Assembly (NCBI RefSeq): GCF_004005945.1
Contig: NZ_SACS01000002.1
Location: 62,001-126,000 of the forward strand
DNA from: Rheinheimera riviphila
GTDB lineage: Bacteria; Pseudomonadota; Gammaproteobacteria; Enterobacterales; Alteromonadaceae
DNA length: 64,000 nt
Direction of reading: 5' to 3'
Shown: one piece after another, positions 1-15,019 of the stretch
Layout of the letters: every line of letters begins with the position of its first letter
Numbering within the stretch: position 1 is the stretch's first letter
Position numbers and translations under genes: made by a program
Notes under the pieces: model-generated
What the model saw: the letters and a program-made list of their open reading frames with translations, nothing else
What the model was told of the DNA's origin: nothing
Database searches by the model: none

Positions 1-159
1 GGCCACGCTGTAAATCGTGGCATTGGGTAAGCCGTCATCAACACCAATCCGTTTAAAGTCGGTGTAGCCGAATGTCACTGAAGAGTAAAAAGTCAGTGTG
101 ATCAGCAAACAAAACAATTTATGGATCCAATTCAGACCCGGCAAATGAGAATTCAGCAT
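1..159 (-). CDS. Two-component-regulator propeller sensor protein, N-terminus only (partial)
   Basis: Only the first 53 codons lie in the window; the gene continues past the left edge. A hydrophobic segment at about residues 12-30 looks like a signal peptide or first membrane anchor. It is followed by GVDDGLPNATIYSV (residues 39-52), which resembles the first blade of Reg_prop periplasmic beta-propellers found in front of histidine kinases or diguanylate cyclases. The ATG at 159-157 is preceded by GGAGG, which fixes the start. The output domain is not visible, so kinase, GGDEF or regulator cannot be told apart. It is divergent from trxB. Confidence 0.6.
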   Translation of the reverse strand, partial: MLNSHLPGLNWIHKLFCLLITLTFYSSVTFGYTDFKRIGVDDGLPNATIYSVA

Positions 160-373
160 GACCTCCGCATGTCTTTCCTGAACCGGCAAGTCAGCACCAA
201 CATGCCGCAGCACAACCGAACTTTGAGCCAACCCGAAGAACTTTGGGACAACCCGATTCACCTTAGCACAGCAAAGCCCGCTTTACAGGCTTGAACAATT
301 AATTTCGTCCGCTGGCTTTCACCAACCGTTGCAATCCCATAAAATCGCCCCATCTAAGCGGGTAATAACTTAA

Positions 374-1354
<981 letters not shown>

Positions 1355-1382
1355 TTGCCGTTCGCGCAACGCCTGGAGGCCG

Positions 1383-2096
1383 ATGGCTATTTATCTCCCT
1401 GAGTTAACGGCGGATCCTTTATGGTTTCCGCCGCTACACTCGACGCTGAAAAATCCTGACGGTTTACTGGCGATGGGCGGTGATTTGTCGGTGCCAAGGT
1501 TACAGCAGGCATATCGTAGCGGTATCTTCCCTTGGTTTAGCGATGGTGATCCACTTTTATGGTGGTCGCCATCCACCCGCGCCGTGTTTGCTCCTGGCGA
1601 GCTACAGCTCAATCGCAGCTTGCGCAAATATCAAAAACAACAGCAATTTCACTACAGTCGTAATTTAGCTTTTGCACAAGTGATAGCCCATTGTGCTGCG
1701 CTGCCACGTCGCAATCAGGCGGGTACCTGGATTGTCGACAACATGCAACAGGCTTACCTGGCTTTGCATCAGGCGGGGCTGGCGCACAGTATCGAAGTCT
1801 GGCGGCACAATCAGCTGGTCGGCGGTTTGTATGGTGTAGTTGTCGGCGGTTTGTTTTGTGGTGAATCGATGTTTAATCTAGAGCCGAACACCGCCAAACT
1901 GGCGCTTTGTATGCTGCAACAACAACTTACTGGTTACTCTGAAGGTTGGATTGATTGCCAGATGCCCAATCCGTTTTTACTACAACTCGGAGTTCAGCCG
2001 TTACCGAAAGCCAAGTATCTGAAGTTGCTGCAGCAATTACGTGATGCGCCTGTACCATCATCGGCCTGGGAACCGGCTGTGCTGGAATTTCAATGA
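1383..2096 (+). CDS. aat: Leucyl/phenylalanyl-tRNA--protein transferase
   Basis: Aat moves Leu or Phe from aminoacyl-tRNA onto proteins with N-terminal Lys or Arg, creating primary N-degrons for ClpS-ClpAP. The 237-residue product has family landmarks GLLAMGGDLS (27-36), GIFPWF (47-52), WWSP and CGESMF. The reading frame is open further upstream, overlapping trxB, but the ATG at 1383 has a GGAGG just before it and gives the usual family length. Its stop overlaps the start of bpt (ATGA at 2093-2096), so the two N-degron transferases are translationally coupled. Confidence 0.96.
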   Translation: MAIYLPELTADPLWFPPLHSTLKNPDGLLAMGGDLSVPRLQQAYRSGIFPWFSDGDPLLWWSPSTRAVFAPGELQLNRSLRKYQKQQQFHYSRNLAFAQVIAHCAALPRRNQAGTWIVDNMQQAYLALHQAGLAHSIEVWRHNQLVGGLYGVVVGGLFCGESMFNLEPNTAKLALCMLQQQLTGYSEGWIDCQMPNPFLLQLGVQPLPKAKYLKLLQQLRDAPVPSSAWEPAVLEFQ

Positions 2097-2803
2097 TGGA
2101 TTTACGACAAATTCAGTTAGGTCTTACCGGTGAACACCACTGCAGTTATTTAGCAGAGCAGTCCGAACGACTGGTATTTACCCTACCCGACCAACCACTG
2201 AGCCCGGCCGTTTATCAGCAGCTGATGAATTACAATTTCCGTCGCACCGGCCAACAGCTCTACCGGCCTTATTGCAGCAGTTGCCAGGCTTGCCAAGCGG
2301 TGCGAATTGCCGCTGAGCATTTTGTGATCAGCACTTCGCAGCGAAAATTACTGCACAAGGCCAAAAAAGCCCAATGGCATTATCGAGTCATTCCAGCTGG
2401 CGATGGCATGCAATATATTGATTTATATCAGCAATATATCCGGGGTAAACATGCAGGCGGTGTGATGGATCCGCCGGATCCAGAGCATTTGTACTCGATG
2501 TTTCACTGCGACTGGCTGGATATCCTGGTATTGGAGCAATATCAGCAAGAGCAGCTCGTTGGCGTGATGATCCTTGATCAATTACCGGATGGCTTGTCAG
2601 CGGTTTATAGTTTCTATCAGCCAGACAGCAATTTAGCACTTGGGAAGTTAGCCATTCTGGCGGCACTTGAGTACCTTAGAGCCAAGCCATTGGCTCAGTT
2701 ATACCTCGGCTATTACATTTTAGAATGTCAGAAAATGTCATATAAAGCCGATTTTGGTCCGCAACAACGACTGATTGCAGGTAATTGGCAGTCTTTTGAT
2801 TAA
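2093..2803 (+). CDS. bpt: Aspartate/glutamate leucyltransferase (Bpt/Ate)
   Basis: Bpt transfers Leu from leucyl-tRNA to proteins with N-terminal Asp or Glu, the second bacterial route to a leucine N-degron. The 236-residue protein has the N-terminal Cys cluster typical of R/L-transferases (RPYCSSCQACQAVRI near residues 57-72), the RGKHAGGVMDPP segment, and a C-terminal region with LGYYILECQKMSYKADF. The start overlaps the aat stop; a second ATG lies at 2096. Together with aat, clpS and clpA nearby, the block holds both tagging and recognition parts of the pathway. Confidence 0.93.
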   Translation: MMDLRQIQLGLTGEHHCSYLAEQSERLVFTLPDQPLSPAVYQQLMNYNFRRTGQQLYRPYCSSCQACQAVRIAAEHFVISTSQRKLLHKAKKAQWHYRVIPAGDGMQYIDLYQQYIRGKHAGGVMDPPDPEHLYSMFHCDWLDILVLEQYQQEQLVGVMILDQLPDGLSAVYSFYQPDSNLALGKLAILAALEYLRAKPLAQLYLGYYILECQKMSYKADFGPQQRLIAGNWQSFD

Positions 2804-3121
<318 letters not shown>

Positions 3122-3173
3122 GTGGGTAAAGCCTGGTCACTGTTGCATAAAACAAACTAAGCTGCACTAACGT

Positions 3174-3206
3174 AAAAAAACACCCGGCATCACCGGGTGT
3201 TTTTTT
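3174..3206. terminator. Bidirectional Rho-independent terminator of infA / clpA
   Basis: The stem CACCCGG/CCGGGTG (3181-3187 with 3193-3199) is flanked by seven A on the left and a run of T on the right. It can end infA transcripts rightward and clpA transcripts leftward. Confidence 0.85.
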
Positions 3207-3274
3207 GTTTGTTTTTTCAGTGGTTCAACAGCAACGCGGCAAAGAAATACTGCAACGATATAATGCAGAAAGAA

Positions 3275-3307
3275 CGATTAGCTGATGATTTAAGCTAATC
3301 GTTTTTT
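3275..3307 (+). terminator. Second hairpin with T tract between infA and clpA
   Basis: The perfect 9-bp stem CGATTAGCT/AGCTAATCG (3275-3283 with 3293-3301) is followed by TTTTTT. The T run sits on the plus strand, so it would act as a backup for infA. A short direct repeat (TCTATGACTAGG twice) follows near 3326-3348. Confidence 0.6.
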
Positions 3308-3344
3308 ACCATCTTTATGGCTAGCTCTATGACTAGGTCTATGA

Positions 3345-5600
3345 CTAGGCTGGTACTGCCGAATCGAGATAATCAAAACTCAGTTCGTTATCCACCAGGT
3401 CAATTCTGACATCGCCGCCGTGTAACAGGCGACCAAACAAAATCTCATTGGCCAGCGGCTTTTTCAGCTGCTCCTGGATCACCCGTGCCATTGGTCTGGC
3501 GCCCATCGCTTGGTCATAACCTTTATCAGCGAGCCAAGCGCGTGCAGCCGACGACAACTCCATCGATACCTGCTTTTTATCCAGCTGCACCTGCAAATCA
3601 CAAATAAACTTATCGACAATTTGCAGAATAATATCGCGTGATAAATGCTTAAACCAAATGATGCCATCAAGCCGGTTACGGAACTCCGGGCTAAAAGTCC
3701 GGTTGATTTCTTTGAGTGCATCAAAGCTATGGTCTTGTTGTTTAAACCCAATGGTTTTACGCACGGTTTCCTGGACACCAGCGTTGGTGGTCATGACCAA
3801 CACTACATTACGAAAATCAATTTTACGGCCGTTGTTGTCCGTTAAAGTGCCGTGATCCATCACCTGCAACAAGATGTTGTAGATATCGGAATGGGCTTTT
3901 TCAATTTCATCCAGTAACACTACTGAATATGGATGTTTGGACACCGCATCGGTTAACAGGCCGCCTTGATCAAAACCGACGTAGCCAGGAGGCGCACCAA
4001 TCAATCGGCTGATTGAATGCCGCTCCATGTACTCGGACATATCAAACCGCAGTAGCTCCACGCCCATGATTTTTGCCAGTTGCTTGGTGACTTCGGTTTT
4101 ACCCACCCCTGTTGGGCCAGCAAACAGGAAATTACCAATCGGCTTTTCTTCATTACCAAGACCAGAGCGTGACAAACGAATTGCAGAAGTCAGCACTTCA
4201 ATCGGTTCGTTCTGCCCAAACACCACCAGTTTTAAATTGCGGTCTAAATTGGCCAGCACGTCTTTATCCGAAGCTGATACCGACTTTTCCGGAATACGCG
4301 CCATTTTGGCAATCACATGCTCAATCTCTGGCACATTGATAACTTTTTTGCGTTTTGACAGCGGCAACAAACGCTGGCTGGCGCCGGCTTCATCAATCAC
4401 ATCAATGGCTTTGTCCGGCAGATGCCGCTCATTGATGTACTTCGCAGAAAGCTCAGCCGCCGCCCGCAAGGCTTTTTGGGTATACCGCACACCATGATGC
4501 GCTTCATACCGCTCTTTTAAACCCTGCAGAATTTGCGTGGTGTCATCCACACTCGGCTCCGTGATATCAATTTTCTGAAAACGACGTACCAAGGCCGTGT
4601 CTTTTTCAAAAATGCTTTTAAATTCCTGATAGGTGGTGGAACCGATACAACGCAACCGACCACTCGATAACAGCGGCTTAATCAAGTTGGAAGCATCCAT
4701 CACACCGCCAGAAGCGGCACCGGCGCCAATCACGGTATGGATTTCATCGATAAATAACACCGCATCTTTTTCGCGTTCGATTTCTTTTAATAACGACTTC
4801 AGTCGTTTTTCAAAGTCACCGCGGTATTTGGTACCGGCCAGCAAGGCGCCCATATCCAGCGAGTAAATGGTGGCATTGGCAATCACTTCCGGCACCTGCT
4901 TTTGCACAATCCGATACGCCAGACCTTCGGCAATGGCGGTTTTACCGACCCCTGCTTCGCCAACTAGTAGCGGATTGTTTTTCTTGCGGCGACACAATAC
5001 CTGAATGGTCCGTTCCAGTTCAGTATCACGGCCAACCAGCGGGTCAATCTGACCATTTTTGGCTAACACGTTCAGATTGGCGGTAAAGTTTTCGAGGTAT
5101 TTATTATCTTCGACACCCACATCGGACGAATCTTCGTGTTGCTCGTCGCTTGGCTCAATTTTGTCGGCTTTAATCACGCCGTGGGAAATGAAATTGACGA
5201 TATCCAGCCGACTGATATCAATTTTCTTCAGTAAATAAACCGCTTGTGATTCTTGTTCGCTGAAAATAGCCACCAGCACATTGGCACCTGTTACTTCGGC
5301 TTTACCAGACGATTGCACATGGAAAACGGCGCGCTGTAACACTCTTTGAAAACCAAGAGTTGGCTGGGTATCACGGTCTAAATCGCCGTCAGGAATGAGC
5401 GGCGTGGTTGAATCGATAAAAGTAGATAATTCACTGCGCAGCCGGTCGATATTGGCGCCACAGGATTTTAAGGCATCACCGGCGGCTGGGTTATCTAATA
5501 ACGCTAACAGCAGATGTTCGACGGTCATATATTCGTGGCGGCGTTCCCTGGCAAACCGAAATGCCAGATTCAGCGTCAACTCAAGATCTTTATTTAACAT
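3345..5600 (-). CDS. clpA: ATP-dependent Clp protease ATPase subunit ClpA
   Basis: ClpA is the hexameric AAA+ unfoldase that feeds substrates to ClpP and receives N-degron substrates from ClpS. The 751-residue protein has an N-terminal ClpS-binding repeat domain (about 1-145), a first AAA module with Walker A GEAGVGKT at 214-221 and Walker B VLFIDE at 281-286, and a second AAA module with Walker A GPTGVGKT at 495-502. Length is typical. It lies 103 bp downstream of clpS on the same strand, but that spacer holds a palindromic repeat remnant (5634-5697) that could separate or modulate expression of the two. Confidence 0.98.
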   Translation of the reverse strand: MLNKDLELTLNLAFRFARERRHEYMTVEHLLLALLDNPAAGDALKSCGANIDRLRSELSTFIDSTTPLIPDGDLDRDTQPTLGFQRVLQRAVFHVQSSGKAEVTGANVLVAIFSEQESQAVYLLKKIDISRLDIVNFISHGVIKADKIEPSDEQHEDSSDVGVEDNKYLENFTANLNVLAKNGQIDPLVGRDTELERTIQVLCRRKKNNPLLVGEAGVGKTAIAEGLAYRIVQKQVPEVIANATIYSLDMGALLAGTKYRGDFEKRLKSLLKEIEREKDAVLFIDEIHTVIGAGAASGGVMDASNLIKPLLSSGRLRCIGSTTYQEFKSIFEKDTALVRRFQKIDITEPSVDDTTQILQGLKERYEAHHGVRYTQKALRAAAELSAKYINERHLPDKAIDVIDEAGASQRLLPLSKRKKVINVPEIEHVIAKMARIPEKSVSASDKDVLANLDRNLKLVVFGQNEPIEVLTSAIRLSRSGLGNEEKPIGNFLFAGPTGVGKTEVTKQLAKIMGVELLRFDMSEYMERHSISRLIGAPPGYVGFDQGGLLTDAVSKHPYSVVLLDEIEKAHSDIYNILLQVMDHGTLTDNNGRKIDFRNVVLVMTTNAGVQETVRKTIGFKQQDHSFDALKEINRTFSPEFRNRLDGIIWFKHLSRDIILQIVDKFICDLQVQLDKKQVSMELSSAARAWLADKGYDQAMGARPMARVIQEQLKKPLANEILFGRLLHGGDVRIDLVDNELSFDYLDSAVPA

Positions 5601-5633
5601 GCACAGCTCCTAATCCACCTGAGTTACTGACTG

Positions 5634-5697
5634 ATATACCTTTCATCCTTGAAGATTCGGGGTTGTTGGCCGTATCTTCAATGACTTTGGGTATTAG
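5634..5697. repeat. Palindromic dispersed repeat, copy A (internally deleted)
   Basis: Left arm ATATACC...CATCCTTGAAGATTCGGGG and right arm TCTTCAATGACTTTGGGTAT match the two ends of the longer copies at 18245, 50311 and 54508, but the centre is missing. It lies between clpS and clpA and could form a hairpin in their transcript. Confidence 0.8.
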
Positions 5698-5703
5698 TAC
5701 CGG

Positions 5704-6024
5704 CTAAGCCCTTTCCATCGTGCACAACAACGGATGTTCGTGCTCTTTGGCATAACTGCTGACCTGTTGTACTTTGGTCTCAGCGATTTCAGCAGTGAAC
5801 ACACCACAAACCGCCTTGCCCTCGTAATGCACCTTTAACATGATCTCACTGGCTTGTTCATACTGTAGGTTAAAAAAACGGGTTAGCACATCGATGACAA
5901 AATCCATTGGGGTGTAATCATCATTGTGCAGAACCACTTTATACATTGGAGGTGGTTCAACTTTCTGTCGGATTAACTCCGCTAAGCCTTCGCCCTGTCC
6001 TTTGGTCTGTTTGATGCCGCTCAT
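5704..6024 (-). CDS. clpS: ATP-dependent Clp protease adaptor ClpS
   Basis: ClpS binds N-terminal Leu, Phe, Trp or Tyr and delivers such proteins to ClpA. The 106-residue product has a flexible N-terminus, then [20 protein letters not shown] (about 24-43), with the Asn-Asp-Asp and Met residues of the N-degron pocket, and [19 protein letters not shown] (about 66-84) contacting ClpA. Length equals the E. coli protein. It is divergent from cspD, the arrangement recalled from many gammaproteobacteria. Confidence 0.97.
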   Translation of the reverse strand: MSGIKQTKGQGEGLAELIRQKVEPPPMYKVVLHNDDYTPMDFVIDVLTRFFNLQYEQASEIMLKVHYEGKAVCGVFTAEIAETKVQQVSSYAKEHEHPLLCTMERA

Positions 6025-6218
6025 AAACTATAGTCACGCCTGGTTGATCCATCAAAGGATGTGGAGGTTATATCTACGCTTTTCAATCTTGATTAGTTCG
6101 GTAAAAAACTTGACTAGCTGAACAAATTATCTACAGTAACTAATGGAGCTTGAAAAAGCTTTGACGTTGTCATCTTAGAATACAGAAATTAGCTAACTAA
6201 GAGAAGGAAGTATGTAGT

Positions 6219-6440
6219 ATGGCTACCGGTAAAGTGAAATGGTTTAATAATGCCAAAGGATTTGGGTTTATTCGTGAAGATGGTCGTGACGAAGACATTT
6301 TCGCTCATTACTCAACCATTAGCATGGACGGCTACCGCACGTTGAAAGCTGGCCAGGATGTAACCTTTGAATTATCAGAGGGCCCCAAAGGCCTGCATGC
6401 GGTGAATATTGCCCTGCCAGAAGACGGCAAACAGGAATAA
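6219..6440 (+). CDS. cspD: Cold-shock-domain protein CspD-like
   Basis: The 73-residue single cold-shock domain binds single-stranded nucleic acid. RNP1 KGFGFI is at 13-18 and RNP2 DIFAHYS at 26-32; the C-terminus is short and acidic. Its place divergent from clpS matches cspD, a stationary-phase member that inhibits replication in E. coli; that role is inferred by synteny. The start is preceded by GAGAAGGAAG with suitable spacing. A shared terminator with icd follows at 6633-6662. Confidence 0.93.
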   Translation: MATGKVKWFNNAKGFGFIREDGRDEDIFAHYSTISMDGYRTLKAGQDVTFELSEGPKGLHAVNIALPEDGKQE

Positions 6441-6632
6441 CACTGCTCCAGTTAGTGACAGGCAGCAGCCATGCAGGGGGACCTGCCTGACACTCATTCC
6501 AGATTGATCTTGCCATCATCTGCTTTTCTTCTTTTATTGCTCTCTGAAAACTATCTGTAACTTCTTATCGATACTGATGTTCCGACATAAAGCGCGGACT
6601 CATTTCAGACGGTATTCCGCTATCATTTCCAT

Positions 6633-6662
6633 AAAAAAATCCGGTGTTGCCACCGGATTTTT
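6633..6662. terminator. Bidirectional terminator between cspD and icd
   Basis: The 10-bp perfect stem AAATCCGGTG/CACCGGATTT (6637-6646 with 6651-6660) has a TTGC loop and A and T runs outside it. It serves the convergent cspD and icd genes. Confidence 0.85.
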
Positions 6663-6689
6663 ATAGTACAGCTTCGTTAATAGCAGAGC

Positions 6690-9357
<2,668 letters not shown>

Positions 9358-9843
9358 ATGGACCGAAGTCAGTTACATCTCACGGTGGCCGCCGTGGTGG
9401 TTTATCAGGGAAAATTTTTGCTGGTGGAAGAACGTGATAAACAAAGCCAGCGGCTCGTGCTGAATCAGCCGGCTGGTCATGTTGAAAGTGACGAAGATTT
9501 AATTGCCGCGATTGAACGCGAACTTTTTGAAGAAACCGGTCTGGTGTTAACAGCCGACGGTTGGCTGGGTATTTCGCAGCTGGTCGCCGGTAACGGCCAC
9601 CGCTATGTGCGGGTCAACTTCTACTTTGAACCAGACGCCTTGCCATCCGGGCATCAGCCGCAGGATGCAGATATTCTGGCCTTGCACTGGCTGACCCTTG
9701 AGGAGCTTGCTGCGCATGCCTTGCCAGAGCGCAGCCAGCTGGTTTCTGACGCCATTTTGCAATACCAACAAGGGGTGCGGCTACCATTGGCGCTGATTAA
9801 AAGCCCGGTCAGCTCTGTGTCAGCGTCTAAAACGGTGTTATAA
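9358..9843 (+). CDS. nudJ: Nudix phosphatase NudJ
   Basis: NudJ hydrolyses pyrophosphates; the E. coli protein acts on hydroxymethylpyrimidine pyrophosphate and nucleoside di- and triphosphates. The 161-residue protein has the Nudix box starting at G40 and containing E45 (GHVESDED) and RELFEETGL (54-62), with the metal-binding REXXEE glutamates intact. AAGGA before the ATG supports the start. It precedes mnmA by 33 bp on the same strand, the conserved nudJ-mnmA-hflD-purB order. Confidence 0.93.
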   Translation: MDRSQLHLTVAAVVVYQGKFLLVEERDKQSQRLVLNQPAGHVESDEDLIAAIERELFEETGLVLTADGWLGISQLVAGNGHRYVRVNFYFEPDALPSGHQPQDADILALHWLTLEELAAHALPERSQLVSDAILQYQQGVRLPLALIKSPVSSVSASKTVL

Positions 9844-9876
9844 TCCGCGCCTCGTTTTCGTCTCGAAGCCTGGAAT

Positions 9877-10977
9877 ATGTCAGCAAACAGCAGTAAAAAA
9901 GTCATTGTCGGGATGTCCGGCGGCGTTGATTCGTCGGTGTCGGCCTATTTGTTACTTCAGCAAGGTTATCAGGTCGAAGGCCTGTTTATGAAGAACTGGG
10001 AAGAAGACGACAACGATGAATACTGCGCTGCAGCGGAAGACTTAAAAGATGCGCAGCAAGTCTGCGACAAACTCGGCATTAAACTGCACAAAGTGAATTT
10101 CGCTAGCGAATACTGGGACAATGTCTTTGAGTACTTCCTGGCAGAATACAAAGCCGGCCGGACCCCAAATCCGGACATCATGTGCAACAAAGAAATCAAA
10201 TTTAAAGCCTTTCTTGAATTCGCGGCTGAAGCCTTAGCGGCGGACTATATTGCGACCGGTCATTATGTGCAGCGCCGGGAAGTTGACGGCCACTGGCAGT
10301 TATTACGTGGCCTTGATGGCAATAAAGATCAAAGTTATTTCCTCTATACCATTGGCGAACAGCATGTCGCCCAAACCTTGTTTCCGGTTGGCGATCTGGA
10401 AAAACCAGCGGTTCGCGCCATCGCCGAACAACAAGGTTTAATCACTGCCAATAAAAAAGACAGCACCGGCATTTGTTTTATCGGTGAGCGTAAATTTAAA
10501 GATTTCCTGCAAAAATATCTGCCGGCGCAACCTGGTGATATCGTCACCGTCGACGGTGACACCATTGGTCGTCACGAAGGCTTGATGTACCACACTTTGG
10601 GTCAGCGTAAAGGCTTAGGCATTGGCGGACTGAAAGACGGTGCCGAAGATCCCTGGTATGTGGTGGCTAAAGATTTAGTTAATAATCATCTTATCGTGGC
10701 GCAAGGTCATGATCATCCAAGTTTATTTGCCAAAGGTCTGGTTGCCGATCAGCTGCACTGGGTCGATAGAACTGGCCCGTCATCTGCCTTACGCTGTACC
10801 GTGAAAACCCGATATCGGCAGCAGGATATCGACTGTACACTGACACCCAATCCCGACGGCACCGTCACGGTATTATTCGACCAGCCACAAAAAGCAGTCA
10901 CCCCCGGTCAATCGGCGGTGTTTTATTTAAATGATGTTTGCCTTGGCGGCGGCATTATTGATCAGGCGGTACTCTAA
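9877..10977 (+). CDS. mnmA: tRNA 2-thiouridylase MnmA
   Basis: MnmA installs sulfur at U34 of tRNA Lys, Glu and Gln, taking it from the TusE relay and ATP. The 366-residue protein shows the PP-loop GMSGGVDSS (12-20), the first catalytic cysteine C103 in [12 protein letters not shown] and the second, C200, in [12 protein letters not shown]. The C-terminal beta-barrel region is complete. It is followed after 2 bp by hflD, implying one transcript with hflD and purB. Confidence 0.97.
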   Translation: MSANSSKKVIVGMSGGVDSSVSAYLLLQQGYQVEGLFMKNWEEDDNDEYCAAAEDLKDAQQVCDKLGIKLHKVNFASEYWDNVFEYFLAEYKAGRTPNPDIMCNKEIKFKAFLEFAAEALAADYIATGHYVQRREVDGHWQLLRGLDGNKDQSYFLYTIGEQHVAQTLFPVGDLEKPAVRAIAEQQGLITANKKDSTGICFIGERKFKDFLQKYLPAQPGDIVTVDGDTIGRHEGLMYHTLGQRKGLGIGGLKDGAEDPWYVVAKDLVNNHLIVAQGHDHPSLFAKGLVADQLHWVDRTGPSSALRCTVKTRYRQQDIDCTLTPNPDGTVTVLFDQPQKAVTPGQSAVFYLNDVCLGGGIIDQAVL

Positions 10978-10979
10978 GC

Positions 10980-12991
<2,012 letters not shown>

Positions 12992-13081
12992 TCTTGGCTA
13001 CATCGTAAGTTGTTTCGAGGCAGCACGTCCTTTATGGATGCGCTGCCTTTTCTTTCTTCTCCTTATTTCCGGAATTTAGCC

Positions 13082-14236
13082 ATGTATCAACTGAACCTGC
13101 ATGATTTAACCGTCGAGCAATTTCTCGCCGAATATTGGCAGAAAAAACCTTTATTAATCAAAGGTGGTTTCGCTAATTTTGAAGATCCAATCAGCCCGGA
13201 CGAATTGGCTGGCCTCGCCGCCGAAGAAGAGATTGAATCGCGCATCGTCAGTAAGTCAAAAGGCGAATGGCAACTCGAAACCGGCCCTTTTGAAGATTAC
13301 AGTGCTTTTGGCGAACAAGACTGGACCTTGCTGCTGCAGGCTGTTGATCACTGGCATCCGGAATCTGCGGTTCTTATCGAGCCGTTCCGTTTTATTCCAA
13401 ACTGGCGGATTGATGATCTGATGATTAGCTTTTCGACACCAGGTGGCGGCGTTGGTCCACATTTGGATCAGTATGACGTGTTCATCATTCAGGGCATGGG
13501 TAAACGTCACTGGCGGGTGGGCATGCCGGACGCAACCTTGACCCAACATTGTCCGCATCCACGTTTATTGCAAATCAGCCCTTTTGTTGATTGTATTGAT
13601 GTGATCACTGAACCTGGCGACATTTTATATATTCCACCAGGCTGCCCGCACGAAGGTATTTCGGTAGATGCCAGCCTGAACTATTCAGTTGGCTTTCGGG
13701 CTCCGGCGCAAAAAGATTTATTAACTGGCCTTGCTGATTATTTAATTGAAAACGAAATTCAGGGCGAGCGTTATACCGATGCCGGCCGCACTGTCGCCAC
13801 CAACATTGGTGAAATCACATCAGCTGATTTAGCTTCTGTGCAGCAGATGCTGCAAGGCCTGATTAACGATCCAAAACTATTGGCGCAATATTTTGGCAGT
13901 TATATCACCCATGCCAAACATGAGCTGGACGCGACCGAACCGGATCCACATTATCATCTGGATGAAATTGCTGAATATTTATTAGAAGGTTCGGTACTAG
14001 CAAGACTCGGTGGTTTACGTTGTTGTTATATTCAGGCAACTGCTGCAGATGATATTTCGCTGTTTATTAATGGCCATACCATCACAGTCCCCGCCACTGA
14101 ATTGTCGACAGTCAAACAGCTTTGTGAGCAAATTCAACTGGATGCACAAACCTGTATCGCCTTTGCCGAAGATCCGTCAAAACTGAAGTTACTGACGATG
14201 CTGATTAATCAGGGTTATTGGTATTTTGTCGAATAA
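13082..14236 (+). CDS. roxA: Ribosomal protein uL16 arginine hydroxylase (RoxA/YcfD), JmjC-type oxygenase
   Basis: RoxA is a 2-oxoglutarate/Fe(II) oxygenase that hydroxylates Arg81 of ribosomal protein L16. The 384-residue protein keeps the iron triad H127-x-D129 (GPHLDQYDV) and H190 (PPGCPHEG), with a C-terminal dimerisation and winged-helix-like part. The frame is open from 13010, but the ATG at 13082 starts MYQLNLHDLTVEQFL, matching family N-termini; the ribosome site (GGAA) is weak, so the longer start is possible. It follows purB, as ycfD relatives often do, and ends before a strong terminator. Confidence 0.92.
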   Translation: MYQLNLHDLTVEQFLAEYWQKKPLLIKGGFANFEDPISPDELAGLAAEEEIESRIVSKSKGEWQLETGPFEDYSAFGEQDWTLLLQAVDHWHPESAVLIEPFRFIPNWRIDDLMISFSTPGGGVGPHLDQYDVFIIQGMGKRHWRVGMPDATLTQHCPHPRLLQISPFVDCIDVITEPGDILYIPPGCPHEGISVDASLNYSVGFRAPAQKDLLTGLADYLIENEIQGERYTDAGRTVATNIGEITSADLASVQQMLQGLINDPKLLAQYFGSYITHAKHELDATEPDPHYHLDEIAEYLLEGSVLARLGGLRCCYIQATAADDISLFINGHTITVPATELSTVKQLCEQIQLDAQTCIAFAEDPSKLKLLTMLINQGYWYFVE

Positions 14237-14274
14237 GCAGCTTGCTGGTTAACGGCTTTATAAGCTCCTCAAAT

Positions 14275-14301
14275 AAAAAAACCGGCATTGCCGGTTTTTT
14301 T
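14275..14301. terminator. Bidirectional terminator after roxA
   Basis: The stem ACCGGC/GCCGGT (14281-14286 with 14290-14295) sits between A6 and T7 runs. It lies between the convergent roxA and the DUF4826-like gene. Confidence 0.85.
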
Positions 14302-14314
14302 ACAGCGACACATT

Positions 14315-14758
14315 TCAAGCATTTGACGTATTGGCTTTTGCCCAAAATTGCTCGTTTTCAAACAAATCGTACAGTGAATGGGCTCTGGAAATCAGTAAGT
14401 TGACATAGTCTGCTGACGTTTGATCCTGCACCCCGGCATCGATCAATTGCTGCGCCTTCATTTGCCATCTGAACGAAAAGACACGCAGTGCGTCACGGGC
14501 ATCGGCAGCAGCCGTCAATGCCAGGTGATCGGTGGGTAAATCACCGGAAATCACCCAGTAACTTTGCCGGTCTAAACCGTTAATTTTCCAAACGGCCACC
14601 ATCGGTGGTAAATATCGTGAATCCTGCACCGCGACACTGTCCATCAGGATGCCTTTTTCGGCCAGAAACAGGTTGGCTTTTTGAAACTGGGCGCGGACCC
14701 ATTCGCTGATTTGCGCTGCATCTAAAGCGGCCGCAGGCTGTTGGTTAGTGGATTCCAT
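14315..14758 (-). CDS. DUF4826-like conserved protein
   Basis: The 147-residue soluble protein has no known function. ISEWVRAQFQKANLFLAEKG, SRYLPPMVAVWKING and YWVISGDLPTDHLA are features I associate with the DUF4826 family of Alteromonadales; this assignment is from memory. There is no signal peptide or membrane segment. It is divergent from the leucine dehydrogenase gene and its start has AAAGAGCAGT upstream. I cannot infer a function beyond its conserved neighbourhood. Confidence 0.75.
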   Translation of the reverse strand: MESTNQQPAAALDAAQISEWVRAQFQKANLFLAEKGILMDSVAVQDSRYLPPMVAVWKINGLDRQSYWVISGDLPTDHLALTAAADARDALRVFSFRWQMKAQQLIDAGVQDQTSADYVNLLISRAHSLYDLFENEQFWAKANTSNA

Positions 14759-15019
14759 GATACTGCTCTTTCATTGATGTCAAAAATAACACTCTAAGCC
14801 AGCAGCCTCCTGATGACAAGTCACTCGATAAATTGTCGACAATATGCTGGACTGACCAGCGGATATTTTTGCAGATCCATAGCGAAAACTCAGCCGAAAT
14901 GGTACATTCCGCCGCGAAAAACCGGACCGAAAGCGCCGCTGTACCCTACCCCCACAGCACGCTAATATTCGTTGCTGCAATTACCCACGCAGCGCGCATC
15001 ACCCAACGGAGAACCAGAC

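Noticed and set aside
4027-4497. 156-codon plus-strand frame opposite clpA
   Set aside because: Antisense to a highly conserved gene; composition is that of a shadow frame.
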